Shown here piece by piece: positions 9,941-21,609 of a stretch of DNA of 64,000 bases. This DNA is from Diploptera punctata (taxonomy: Eukaryota > Arthropoda > Insecta > Blattodea > Blaberidae): NCBI GenBank assembly GCA_030220185.1, contig JASPKZ010007525.1:496001-560000 (forward strand), written 5' to 3'. Position 1 is the first letter of the stretch; every line of letters begins with the position of its first letter. A program made the position numbers and the translations under genes. The notes under the pieces were generated by a model. The model did not search any database. It saw nothing but the letters and a program-made list of their open reading frames with translations, and was not told the origin of the DNA.

Positions 9941-10052
9941 ATTGTAATGCAGTTACCAGAACATCGTAAAAATGTGTTTTTATACTTATGTGCATTTTTA
10001 CAAGAGGTGCTGTGTCATGCCAATGAGAATGGACTTGATACTAAGACTGTGG
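9941..10052 (+). CDS. OCRL/INPP5B-type inositol 5-phosphatase, penultimate exon (RhoGAP-like domain)
   Basis: An AG acceptor (ttaattacag) precedes the exon and a GT donor (gtatgtg) follows it. It reads IVMQLPEHRKNVFLYLCAF, then LQEVLCHANENGLDTKTV, and ends in phase 1. The G joins CA of the next exon to code for alanine, giving VATLFG across the splice. This pattern is characteristic of the C-terminal RhoGAP-like domain of inositol polyphosphate 5-phosphatases OCRL and INPP5B, which remove the 5-phosphate of PI(4,5)P2 on endosomes and Golgi and bind Rab and Rho-family GTPases through this end. Another RhoGAP protein is possible. Upstream exons are outside the window or not recognised. Confidence 0.65.
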
Positions 10053-10524
10053 GTATGTGAATACCTATTCCAATACTCTCTTCAAATATATTTTGTTTAT
10101 AGTATATAGATATGGTATAGCCTATTTAGAGAGAGAGAAAAATTGATGTAAACCAGTGTAACAATCTTCATTGCTTTCTTTAGAAACGTTAAACATATTG
10201 ATACCACAGTTATCCTATCTTCTAGATTATGAAGAAGGCATTGTTAATTATTATACTAGTTCACATTTTTTCTTTTGTAAATAGACCATAGATATATTAT
10301 TTTCTTTTGAGGATTTAGTTTTGCAAGTTTCCAACAGTTATAATCTTTTCTCCATCACTTCCTTCTTCCTTCCTTTTTATGAACTTGCTCCATCCATCTG
10401 CACTTGATGTCTCACTATATTTAATTCTAAAGCCTTCTTTAGTTATTTGTCATTATAAAATGTTCTCATATAATTGAACAATCACAATCTTTGTTTTAGT
10501 TATTAATTTTAATTTCTATTCTAG

Positions 10525-10684
10525 CAACTCTGTTTGGGACCATCTTTTTAAGAGATCCTCCTCGTAGTCGTGGGGATCAGACATCTCGAGCTCGCTCAAA
10601 TCACAGACACTTGATAGGAAGAAGGCTAGCTTTGTTTATCACTTCTTAGTCAATGATCAAAGTGACTTCATTCTTGGCCGCTAG
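10525..10684 (+). CDS. OCRL/INPP5B-type 5-phosphatase, last exon (frame change inside)
   Basis: After the acceptor ttctattctag the exon reads ATLFGTIFLRDPPRSRG in the frame set by the previous exon. The conserved C-terminal end RKKASFVYHFLVNDQSDF followed by ILGR and a stop (10682-10684) lies in a different frame. The switch falls between about 10575 and 10615. If the frame were not corrected, translation would end at 10649 with an unrelated tail. INPP5B-type proteins end in a similar KKAxxFxxxFL segment, so the second frame is likely the true one. A base-call indel, an allele or a decayed gene could explain this. Confidence 0.6.
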
Positions 10685-12070
10685 TTTGCAAGATTTTACA
10701 AAAGCATTATCATTCTCTAGTCATTGCCAGATGGATCAGCCGCAGCTACACTCGTATGACTGTAGATGGGAGTGCCTTGTGGTATGTTGCTGGGAGCAAA
10801 TATGAACTAGTCAGTGACATACTCATATCTTCCAATGTGGCTAAATGTCATTCTTTTTGCAGCAGGAGAACAAACCATGAAGGCAGGAAGAAATATCAGG
10901 ATTATTTACTTTTCACATAAGCAAAGAAAATATATTTCTTATATTATGTAGATCAGCGGCCATCAGCACTTGCTAAAATGAGTAAGTAGAGTAACATGAA
11001 TGCTGGAAGGAGAAGTAGGAAGGAAAGCTTACCACCTCCAACCATAAATGCATTACTGCATTTGTTTTTAAGAGACTCCACGATATGCTAAAATGTGTGT
11101 TAATGACTACTGATATAGAAGATAGAAACTTGAAAGTGAATTACTGATATGTTTTTCTGAGTGACTCCTGCAATGTTTGCCGGTACATTAATATTAAAAC
11201 ATTAACTATCAGTAATAATTGGAAGATAAATTTTTTAGTTTGTAAAATTTACTTATTTACCCTTTAGCCTAAATCTGTAGCAAATTATCAACTCCAGTCT
11301 TCCCTTGACAATATAGTCATGGGTATGGTACCATATGAATATAAAAAAACATGAAATTGTGTGAAGAATAGAGCTCAGAAGAAGCTAATATTTTTTTTCT
11401 TAAAATAGGCATTTAAAATTTAACAAATTAGTAGTAAAATTATTAAGTTAGTAATTTAATATTAATTTAACATTTTTATTTTAAGTTACATGTTAAGTGA
11501 AGATAGGTTTTTCACATTATATTGTAGTCCAGAATAGTATCCAAACTGAATTAATGAACATAAACATATAACTGTATGGTTTACATGGTTGTGTCAGATA
11601 AATATCATGTAGTTTAGCTGGTGTTTATTTATAAAATAACTATGACATTGCTCTCTTTATTTATATTGACTTTTCTTAATACATTATTAACCTTTAAAGT
11701 AAGAATGCCACATATATGTGACTCAGATACATGCCCTCTATGGCCGAATGGCAGATAAATCTGACACGTTGCAGCTGAAACTTTATAATAGTGTACTTAC
11801 AAATATTGTTGATTGATAGAGGAACTATACTGCTATCCAAATTCATTCCTCATTAATTTAGAAATTTTTACCGTATTTACAGCTCTTTTTTGAGGTTCCA
11901 TTGTTTGAACAACTAATTGTATGCCATTGAATCCATGTATATATATATATATATATAATAATTAAAAAGCGTCACTGCTATAAGGTAAAAATATTCTCTT
12001 TAATTTGCTTACTTGTCATAGCAGCTACTAGTGGCAGTGGAGACTGAGTTCCCGCTACATCTGGTAATAA
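10685..12070. other. Probable 3' UTR and downstream AT-rich sequence
   Basis: No further exon is visible. An (AT)n run lies at 11938-11957. I could not fix a polyadenylation site. Confidence 0.35.
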
Positions 12071-12075
12071 TGAGA

Positions 12076-12198
12076 ATACGTATAAGAAAAATAAATGTTT
12101 GTTCTGGGTTCGTCTGGTAGCGTAAGTGGTAGCGCACTGGGATATCAACTCAGAGGTCCGGGTTCAAATCCCGTCCAGGCATTTATTTTTCTTATCTT
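12076..12198 (+). mobile_element. tRNA-like mini-element
   Basis: The leader (acgtataagaaaaataaatg) and trailer (catttatttttcttat) are complementary and enclose a tRNA-like body. The leader resembles that of the 26796-26930 and 600-1528 insertions although the tRNA body differs. No clear target duplication was found. Confidence 0.5.
12112..12180 (+). tRNA. tRNA-like, anticodon ATC by position
   Basis: The acceptor pairs GTCTGG with CCAGGC. The D arm is TAGCGTAAGTGGTAGCGC, the anticodon stem CTGGG/CTCAG has the 7-nt loop ATATCAA (U33 present), and the T arm is CCGGGTTCAAATCCCG. Box B is intact and TTTATTTTTC follows. The nominal anticodon ATC would read Asp GAU, which is not the normal insect tRNA-Asp, so a repeat-borne pseudo-tRNA is more likely. 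Confidence 0.5.
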
Positions 12199-12229
12199 GT
12201 CATATATATATAAAATAAAATTATTAATT

Positions 12230-12264
12230 AAATTAAGGTAGAATTTTTTTATCACTCACCTCAT
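12230..12264. mobile_element. PLE-tail fragment H5
   Basis: Only the box taaggtagaa, then atcactcacctcatattgtt, remains; no second arm was found. Confidence 0.3.
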
Positions 12265-12269
12265 ATTGT

Positions 12270-13950
12270 TCATAAAATCCATCTCTGAAATTTCACTTGT
12301 ATACACAAAACACTTCTAATGAAAAAAGTCACTTTTAATTAGTGTGTTATTGATTATTTTAAATAATTTATTGAGAGATAGTTTTATTCAATTTAAATCT
12401 AGTTAAAATATGATAAGGAATAATGTTAAAAAATCCACCACTGACCTAGATTATGAAGTTCATATCAATTTTTTTTTAATAATAACAAGAATTACACTAG
12501 TTTTTTAATTTAAAATATTTCACGAGTACAATTATGTTATCGGAAGTAACTTTAGCTTCTAAAAACTGGTCATCAGATTTATATGGTATGTTGTTTTGAA
12601 AGAATCCAAGGGTGAAAAGAAAACAAGGTGTTTCAACTTTGGACATAAATAAATACCAAACAAAGACCTGACTTGGTTTTTTGCAGAAAAGGAAAGTCTC
12701 ATTCAGACAAGGGTCTTGCTTTGTTTGTACAGTTATATAATCTCTCATACCCACTTAATCAATACACTTTCATTAAAATTAATTTATTCATATATCTTAA
12801 CAGCTGTATTACTATGACATTTTTTCAGAACGAAAAGTGATACCTTAGCTACAACACGGTTTTTTATTCATATTTGTATCACATGTAGAACAGTAATAGT
12901 ACATTTTTATTCACAACCTTGCAAAATAACGGTGTTACGTGAATTTAAATTCTGGGGACATAATAGTGACGGGCCTTTAAAAATCCAGTACTTTAAAGGT
13001 TAATAGAGATGGCTTGATCTGAGATTTTCTCTGTGCTATGCACTTGATATTGATACATGTTTGTAGCCTTGAAACTAGCTATTCCACACTTCAATACAAT
13101 CCTACTATTTTTTTTTTCAAATAAAATTATATTTTAATTATTTTGAGAGTATTAATATACAAACAATAGGTCTAAATTTTCTGACTTATACAGAATGTTT
13201 TTGTTTATCACAAAACATTTAACATCTTTACTTTGTATTTTATTGCTCTAAATAAATGCAATACATTTTGTAGAAACCTTTTTTCTGATATTGAGTTGAT
13301 ACTTTACCTAAAAACACCGATTTTCTTCTTAACTGCTGTTAAGATGCTATTAAAGAGATAGGTGCTCCTTTTAATTTACTACTTATGAAAAATATATAAT
13401 AATTAAAATATTATTAATTAACAAAGTATGATGTTCATGTATATTAGTATCTTTTGTTATTGATATTATTTGAGTATCGAGCAATCGAAAGTATTCAGAA
13501 CCCATCCCTAATTATTGATAACAAAATCCATAAAAATACAAAATAAAACAACATACTGTAAAATAGGCTAATAAAGTAAAACATGAAAAATGTCTTATTA
13601 TCCCAAAACATAAAAAAAAAACAATTTAATCAGAAAATATTATACATATCATATCATAGAATCAATCTTTTCTCTAGGAATTATTTCAGAGATCTTCATT
13701 CACATTTTCAGCTAGATTGTGATTGAGATGAGCCACCAATTTCAATTTTTATGAGTTTGTAAATTTCCATTTTAATTTTGGGAAATTCTAAATAATATCT
13801 TCATTTTCTTAACTTAAGCTAAGTTAGAAACATACACTAGACTTAAAGAATAAAAATAAGGTTATGGTGAGTTGATTTTTATCACTTTAAGGCTAAGCTA
13901 TATTTCTGCCATAGGTTAATTGTTGTTAGAAAAATGGAGGGAGTTGAACT
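12270..13950. other. AT-rich sequence, no gene seen
   Basis: No conserved frame, RNA gene or clear repeat was found. Confidence 0.35.
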
Positions 13951-13953
13951 TCA

Positions 13954-14015
13954 TAGGAAGTAACACAATGAGGTTTATATTAAATATTTTTTTTTTTCAC
14001 CTCAGAGTATGGGTT
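13954..14015. mobile_element. PLE-tail fragment H6
   Basis: ataggaagtaacacaatgag followed by gtttatattaaat, a T run and cacctcagag: the terminal box and donor-like box with the usual 35-nt gap, but no hairpin partner. Confidence 0.4.
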
Positions 14016-14334
14016 AGGTCATAATTTTTTTAAATATTTAAACACCCAAAATTTGTTGATTATTATTACTTCATAATCCCATTCCTATTGATAAACATAA
14101 GTCGATGTTTAAACATATTTTTATCTCTCTAATTTTTTTAATATATCCTTGTACAGGCGCTGCCATATAACTGAAAGCATAGCTGACATCAGAACTCAAG
14201 AGGCATGCTTTCTCTTCTTGTCTCTATCTCTTTCTGAGGTGTTCTAATAACCAATCTAAAAGTTTTTCTTTTTTTAAATTTTTATTATTTAATGCCACCA
14301 GGTTGTCATTTTGACATTCTGGTATTCTCTCCTG

Positions 14335-14665
14335 GTATTGGTGTTATTTTTAACCCACTTCTGAGGTTGGGGCGCCTGGAAGGCAGAGTTACACTGCCCT
14401 GATGATACATGATAGGTGATGAATGGTAATGGTGTGCCAGGAGAGGCCTTAATTCCAAACTTAATCTAAGGTGAATATGTTAATGTTGACCAGATGCTGT
14501 TCAGGAACTGATTGGGCTATAAAGTTGCCTGACATTTGTCTTATAGGCGAGGAAAAACTCCCAAAAAAAGTTCATCACCCAGAAAACTTTTCCTAGTTGG
14601 GGATTGAACCCAGACCCAATGCATGTCAAGACCTCGAGACCACATTCTAAAAGTATTGGTTGCTC
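14335..14665 (-). mobile_element. SINE family A copy
   Basis: Read on the minus strand, a tRNA-like head (box B GGGTTCAATCC) is followed by a body containing gagtttttcctcgcctataa and gacaaatgtcagg. The same body is found in the plus-strand copy at 58274-58605 (tttttcttcgcctgtaag, gacaaatgtcagg), so both belong to one tRNA-derived SINE family. Confidence 0.6.
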
Positions 14666-14699
14666 ACCTACACTACTTCACTACAAATCGCTTGTCACA

Positions 14700-16060
14700 A
14701 AATATATATTTTATGAATTAGAATAGTACAATGAATGATGCAGATGCCCTGCTCATACGTATGAAGCATTTGGCAGGCTGACATAGTGGTTTACATGCTT
14801 TCAGATATCTGGCAGTCTCTGTATTTAAAAAAAAATATTTTCTTATCTTCCGAGCTCTAGGAATGAAGTACAGTATCTAGTAACAGTGTTTATGTATGAC
14901 AACTCAGTGAGGATTAGTTCATTAGATTGATTTTTAGATAATGTTCTGTATAATCAAATTTTGAACTCAACCCCAGAACAGAGACATGGAACTAGATGAA
15001 GATTAATATTGATTAAATTTTAAATTATAAGAAGTTATCCACTGAACTATTATTTATATTATTAAATAATAAAATGGAGACAATAATTATTAATATCCAG
15101 ATTAGTACACTATGTCAGTTTTAAGAGAAGGGGAAAAAAATTAATATCCAAGTGTGAGGCCATATTGATAATGCACTGATTATGTAATATTTGTTTTAAC
15201 TTTCCAGTCTTTTAGCAAGATGCTCAAGGCCATTTATCCATAGCTTTAATTTAGAACATTGTACTTTGTGTTAAGGAAACTGATGTAAATATTTAATAAT
15301 AAACAATGTGAAATGATAGGAGAGACACATTATCAATGTAAGGCTAGATACATTGTCTTTATGATTGTTAACTTATACTTGTATGAAAACAGATAAATAA
15401 CTCAGAATTCACTTTTAGTTTCTATCTCTTTATGCATATCTCATGTGAAAGTAAGAATTTGATGTATTTAGTTCTCTAATTGAAATGGACTGAACTAATA
15501 GTGTGGTGCTACACAAATTTTCATTCCAACAAGTTGGTTTTAGGGATCTGTGTTTTCTAGATGCCACTGAAATGATTGAGGTGTTGTAAATACACAGTAG
15601 CTCCATGTCAATAGCTCAACTTAAATGTGTCAGCAATGTATTACAAAAGAATGCATAATGTGATCATGGTATTGTTTAATATAATAATAATAATAATAAT
15701 CTATTTATATAATAAGCATGCAAAGTATAATTTGTTAGCCTAATTATGATTCTTAAAATTCAACATTGAAGTGTTTCCATTATTACCATATTTTTTTATT
15801 TTATAGACAATTTACTAATTTAACAAAATTTGTTGGTGAAAAAATTAAGTTAATATTTTGTATAATATTAGTGTTTCACATAACTATAATTGTAATAAGT
15901 TAAAAACAAGCTTGGCAGTAAGATGAATAATTCAGATTGATACATAAACAAACTAAAAAGATCTACATACCCTCAAGCTGGGTGGCAAGTTATCTGTAAT
16001 CTTGGTTCAGTTTTAGATAGCAAAAGGTATAGAAATTGTTTATATTTAAATTATTTATAG
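14700..16060. other. AT-rich sequence, no gene seen
   Basis: Contains a short (AAT)n run at 15679-15701. Nothing else is supportable. Confidence 0.35.
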
Positions 16061-16096
16061 ATGGATAGAATCAAATTTAAGAAAGAAAAATTAATG

Positions 16097-16155
16097 TTTG
16101 AACCCTGGACCCCTAGTTCTACGTACTAGTGTGCTGTCCAGTACACCATTCAAAC
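16097..16155 (-). tRNA. Truncated tRNA-like sequence in tandem unit 1
   Basis: The minus strand begins GTTTGAATGGTGTACTGG and ends GGTCCAGGGTTCAAAC, joining directly to attaatttttctttc. Its 3' T-arm strand is missing compared with the neighbour at 16222-16291. Flanking AATGTTTG/CAAACATT extends the acceptor pairing. Confidence 0.35.
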
Positions 16156-16221
16156 GACAATACAAACATTAACATTTTTTCAACTTATACAATTTTCGTT
16201 CATCTGAAGGCTAATTGAATG

Positions 16222-16291
16222 TTTGAACCGGGATTTGAACCCTGGACCGCTAGTTCTATGTACTAATGTGCTGTCCATTACACCATTCAAA
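16222..16291 (-). tRNA. tRNA-like sequence in tandem unit 2
   Basis: The acceptor pairs TTTGAA with TTCAAA, extended outward by AATGTTTG and CAAACATT. Box B is GGTTCAAATCC. The anticodon arm is poor. The unit (about 125 bp, including tcaacttatacaatt) is a tandem duplicate of that at 16097. A third truncated relative is at 16500-16545, inside an inverted repeat. Confidence 0.4.
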
Positions 16292-16454
16292 TGATGATAC
16301 AAACATTAATATTTCTTTCAACTTATACAATTCTCATTCGTCCAAAAGCTGATAGCTGTCGTTACCATCATGCCAACTGACATCTTCTATTCAGAAGTAT
16401 TTTTATTTATTGAGAATTTATACACTACTTTTTAGTGGTAAAACTTCATATTGT

Positions 16455-16600
16455 CAATGTTTTTATTCAAATTAACATTTTCCCATCCTGGTTAGAATCA
16501 AGAAAGAAAAATTAAATGTTTGAACTAGGATTTGAACCCTTAAATTTGATTCTATCCAGGATTGAAAAATGTTAATTCAAATAAAAACATCAGAAACATT
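16455..16600. repeat. Inverted repeat around a truncated tRNA-like sequence
   Basis: atgtttttattcaaattaac and its complement near 16573-16593 flank a short segment with gaactaggatttgaaccctt. The outer sequence recurs alone at about 19946-19985. Confidence 0.45.
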
Positions 16601-16734
16601 TATAGATGCTTTATCATCTGAGGTCATATCACTTCTCTTTATTTTATTTTATTTTTTTTTTATATACTAGAGTAATGTTGAATATGTTGAAATGGGTCCT
16701 GTAATGGAATTCTGGCTTTATGGCTGAAAGAAAA

Positions 16735-16815
16735 AAAAAAAAACCAGGAAAACCTCAGGCCCTGGGGTTTGAACTTGGAACCTCCCGAATATGAGTCTCA
16801 ATTCACTCAGTGGAG
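16735..16815 (-). mobile_element. Possible SINE/tRNA-like head fragment
   Basis: The minus strand contains GGTTCCAAGTTCAAACCCCAG followed by ggcctgaggttttcctgg, like the box B region and start of an arthropod tRNA-SINE body. The rest is not recognisable. Confidence 0.25.
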
Positions 16816-17119
16816 ATTTTTCTTCACTTATTTTATACCTATAAAATTAGAACCTGGAGCTGGAGTTGTATGGCTAGGTGTGTCTCCTCATCCCATTGGC
16901 TAAGAAAACCCCATGATCCTTAATTGCCTGCTATCCTGGAGTTCTTTCATGTTTCTATATAAACTTGATAATTATGAAGCTTTAGCCGATGCTGGCAAAT
17001 CATACCTAGTCTGGTCATAAATAATAATAACAAAGTTTTTAAAGAAAATTAAAAGTAGTTAGAGATATTCAAATATAATTTTAGTTAATTAAATTCTAAT
17101 ATATTTCACACACTTGGTA

Positions 17120-18130
17120 TCACAGTTTTCAAAGTGTCCATATTTGGCACGGACACAGGTTCCAAGCCATTTAGGCCATTCTTCTATTACAGCACACAAG
17201 GTCTCGATGAAAAATCTGCCACTACTGACACAAATTCATGGTTCAACCCATCAATTGTGGGGTTCCTTTTAGAAACAGTTCACTCTACCACTGACCAAAT
17301 TTGAAGTCTGACCAAAATTTGAAGTCTGTAGAGTTAATATTTGGGCTGGCAGAAAGCCATTCAGCTGTAGAAATAAAATCAGGTACATGACCTTCAAGAA
17401 CACACGACCTGCCTTATGGGATGGAGCAGAACCATGCTGGAAAGTTCTGGAACAAAGACTGTAGGCACTAACACTGTAATTTCATAAATTTTTGCATTTG
17501 TTTTAACCACCAGCTCACAGAAATGAAGGTGGATGGCACCAGAATAACTCACTCCTCACCACACCCTGACCAAAGAGGAGTGATGGTCCTGCTGGATTTT
17601 ATAAGCTTCTCAAGAGTTTGGGGTACACATCTTGCCATTTTACCGATTAAAACTCTCCTCAATGATGAAAGTATTCTCATCAGTGAAGAGGATTGCATTG
17701 TTTGCATACTGCTGGAGGATCTTAGTTCTCTCCGCTTTTGTGAATCGTAGGGTTAAGAAATGTCTGGTACTCCATTGGTAACCCTGTGTCTTAAGGTCCT
17801 CAGTGAGTAGCCGGGACATTGATCTTTTTGATATGTTCAGCTCCCAAACCATCACTGACTGTTTCTGGACAGCATTTCAATGAATACAAAGTGCACTGCT
17901 TTCTGTATAGTATGAGCCCTTATACCTTGAAGATAGTCGTGTCTCGGATGAGTCTTGACAGATTTAGTATCAGTACTTTGCTGGATAGTACGGTAGACAA
18001 ATATTCTAGTGATTTTTCAGCTTCTTTAGAATCTTGAAAATTTCATCAGCAGTTTTTCCTACCTGATGCAAGACAAAATCACAGGTACGCAGTTTTCATG
18101 TTCTCTTCATTCCACGTTGAAAACACAATG
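17120..18130 (-). pseudogene. Decayed Tc1/mariner-superfamily (maT/DD37D-like) transposase
   Basis: The best preserved part (17640-17855) reads LLTEDLKTQGYQWSTRHFL and then LFTDENTFIIEESFNR, the first catalytic aspartate region. Downstream on the minus strand, broken frames give VPDFISTAEWLSASPN at about 17315-17360, which aligns with the region leading to the last catalytic residue, and RSCVLEG nearby. Stops are frequent. I place it in the group with about 37 residues between the last two aspartates from family memory; the exact count cannot be made here because the middle is degraded. Terminal repeats were not found. Confidence 0.55.
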
Positions 18131-18704
18131 TAACTTACTTTTTTCACTGTTCAACTCTCATTGAACAAGTGTGCAATTGAGCTTTAGGATAGTTTATAAC
18201 TCTCAAAACAGGCTCAATTATATCAATATTTTGACAACACGAGGCTAATCAGCTGATTGCTGTCACCATTTGAAAATCCAAAAAAAGTAGTTAATGTAAA
18301 AGTGTTTATATGAGTATTGTGAGCAATAAATTCAACTTAATCAGAAAATTACTAATGTTTCTAAAAATCAGGTAATGATGAAATATTCTGAATATTGGTT
18401 ATTTGGCACATATACTAGGATGGTTTGTGTTTAATAGCAAGGCAATCTGGTGCTATAAAACTTGTGCTATAACATGTTTTCTCATTCTCCATTCTCCTCT
18501 TGTTGAAATTAAATCTTTTCTGCACATGGGTGAAACATTTCTCATATTCCTCAAGCATAATCTTTATAAGAGGAGAGCTCTCTGAGGTTATAGATTACAC
18601 AGAGGTAGGAATTTGAAGATAAACTATGTACAAATGTCTTTAAGTTATAATTTCCTGAAAGTTGAATTATTTATGGAATAAATATCTATTATGCTCTTTA
18701 TAGC

Positions 18705-18893
18705 TAGGGAAAACACTCAGTTGGGAGACCAAGATGAAGTGGGAGAATAACATTAACCATGATATGAGGGAAGTAGATTATACAGAGGATGACTGGAAAA
18801 ATATTAGCTCAGGATAAGGTTGTGAGGAGAGCTTATGTCCATGCGGCCATGAACCTACGGATTCGATAGTGCCAGCGAGTTAGTTACAGCTAT
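18705..18893 (+). pseudogene. LINE 3' end fragment, GDDWKTL family
   Basis: A broken frame equivalent to 2040-2205: agtgggagaataacattaac, then the region coding DDW and ending in the AMNLRI-like segment before the stop. 5'-truncated and decayed. Confidence 0.55.
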
Positions 18894-18899
18894 AAAGTC

Positions 18900-21600
18900 A
18901 CTTAGTTTTGGTTAATTCAAGCTGATGGCATCAGCATTCAGAAAATTTAGAAATGAAGTAAACTTTAGAAATTATGGATCAAGTCTGATGCATGAATATC
19001 CTCCAAACTTGAACAACAGTCAAGCAAATTAAATATGTAAATCTATCAAACACTAATATAACCTATGGAAACATGTGCCTGTGAATCTTGGACATCGAAA
19101 GTGGCTAAAACAAGAATATTTTTAATTTTTGAAAGGAAAATTCCAAGGAAAAAAATTTGGGCCAATTAAAAATAAGGATGATTTATGGACAATAAAATAA
19201 GTTAAATACAGCAGACACTCGATATTACATGTCTCTTGTGGCCATATGCAGTGATTGTCTATTCTGAAACTTTTGTAACATCATCCACAGAATTATATCA
19301 CTGACTCCAGGTGACTAAGGTATATCTTTAAAAGAAAGTCCTTTTCTTTTCACTCACTCTGCATAATATGTGTAATAGTGAATTTTTAGCCTGCTAACAT
19401 TATTGAGTGCACAATCTATTTAAAATAAACATTGTCCAGATTTGCATAATTTAATCAGTCAAATGTTTTAGAACGTAAATAAATTTTATTTTATTTTGAT
19501 ATAAGTAATTTTTATATAACGACTAATTTTTGTGATTGTAAATATTATTGAAACACTTTTGATCTAATAATACATATATATGTCTCCATACATACATGCA
19601 GGGTATTTGAAAATTTCCATTACAAACTCTTAGATACATTTTGAATGAGAACCTTTGTCTGGAAACAGCATATTCGTGCTGCATTTACAACAAATTTGCA
19701 TTAAGCTTTTAAATCTCCTGCATGTCGGAGATAAATTGATATTAATTTAATGCTTATGACTCAATTAATTACATTTGCACAACTCAACATTCACTGATTT
19801 AGTGACAATCTCCAATGTAAAGGGAAAACTAAAGAAACTTCACTTTGTAACTGTAAGAATAAGATGTACGAGAATGTGATTCATGTATGCAGCAAGTTTA
19901 TTAGTCACCACAGTTACAGTGGATGAGTAATACAAATAGTTTTTCAATGTTTTTATTTAAATTAACTTTTTCCAACCTTGGATAAAAATAGTGATAAGTA
20001 CAGTAAAGAAGTTTGGTTAGTTTGCAATAAATGTCAAAGGGAAATTAATCACATCCACCTTAAATATTTAAGGCTAATGAAAACATTAAAATTATGTTTC
20101 TCCCACTAAATATAAAATCCTTATCCAACCAATGGATCAGGGGTGTTAGGAAACCTAAAAAAAAAAGAAGTGTCATTCTTTCATGATGAATTATTGTATG
20201 ACATGTGAGAGCTGTGAAGTGACATCATTCCCAGGTCAAAAATTATTACAATCTTAGATTCAATTTATTGGTTGAAAATGTTATGAGATGAAGTGTCAAC
20301 AACTAGCATACAGAACTCTTGAAAAAAGTGTGGTAGGCAATAATGTTGACAAAAATATTTTTTTTATGATGTTATATTTTTAATTTACACATTCCACAAT
20401 TGGAATTTTTCCTTTCTAAAATAAAATAAAAAATACATTACCTATACAAAGGAAATTACCTTTAAAAGAATCCCCTTTAAGTGTAGAACCTGAAATGGGA
20501 TCCACTCAGCCTCCCAAGGACAACTGAGTATCTAATGAATAAATTGGTAGACTGCTTCATGCTAATCTGGTGACTCTTGTATAGGCATCTTTTTTAGTCA
20601 GTGACAGCAACATCCTCAGTTGACTTTGTTTGCTCCGAGCTGTTATATCACAATTTTTACTTCATATTATAGGGATGTTGTCTTCATAAGTATTAAATGC
20701 AAGCATTGACATTTATGATCATAGCCTCTAGATAATGTAAAAGAAGTTACTTTTCTTGCATTTTTTATGTCACAAATGTCTATGCCTGATAATTGGTTTC
20801 TACCTCTAATTCCATTGTCAGTGCTATGATCTCATTAGGCAATATTTTGTATTAAATATTTCAGTGTAAGCATAAAGATTTAAATTATATTTTCACCATG
20901 TCAGTTTTGAAATTACAGAAGTATTTTGTCTATTAAACCACATCTAATGCAATTTTTTAATAATGAATTGCCAAGAAACACTACATTTCTCCAAATAGTT
21001 AAATGATATAACTTTATTAAATTTATGAATGTAAATATTTTTAAAAATACCCTTAAATATGCATTTTGGCACTAAAATAGTTATGATATCACATAAGAAC
21101 TTAGTTTATAATATTGTCAAAAAGGCAAAAAATGTATTATGTAAGGTAAAATATAGATAAGATATAATAATAGATATAATAAGCCAGTACAAAGGAGAGT
21201 GCTTACATTCCAATGTGCTTTTTTATACAAAAATTTAAAGCATGACTTACCTTAAAGGAATGAGTAAAATTAGATTACCTTCATTTTAACATATATGAGG
21301 CATAGAAATGCTTATATTTTCTCAGCACTTGGTATTTCTTTGTTATTATTTGCCTCATTGATGAAATTTTATTTTATACATAATATTAATAAATATTAAT
21401 CTGAAATTTGTATGTATTACATCACAAGTTAAAACACTGGAAAAAGTAGTTGTACATATAAATATTGAATACCATGTAGTTACTTAAAATTCAACAATAA
21501 TTTATTATTATTATTATTATTTCATGTCATATATATCTTAATTGGGCTGTATTTTTAATTTACCCTATGAAAGAAGCCAAGTTCTCTTAATTTTCGTAGC
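18900..21600. other. AT-rich sequence, no gene seen
   Basis: Only a short repeat relic at about 19946-19985 (shared with 16455-16500) and an (ATT)n run at 21499-21521 stand out. Confidence 0.35.
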
Positions 21601-21609
21601 ATAAAAAAT

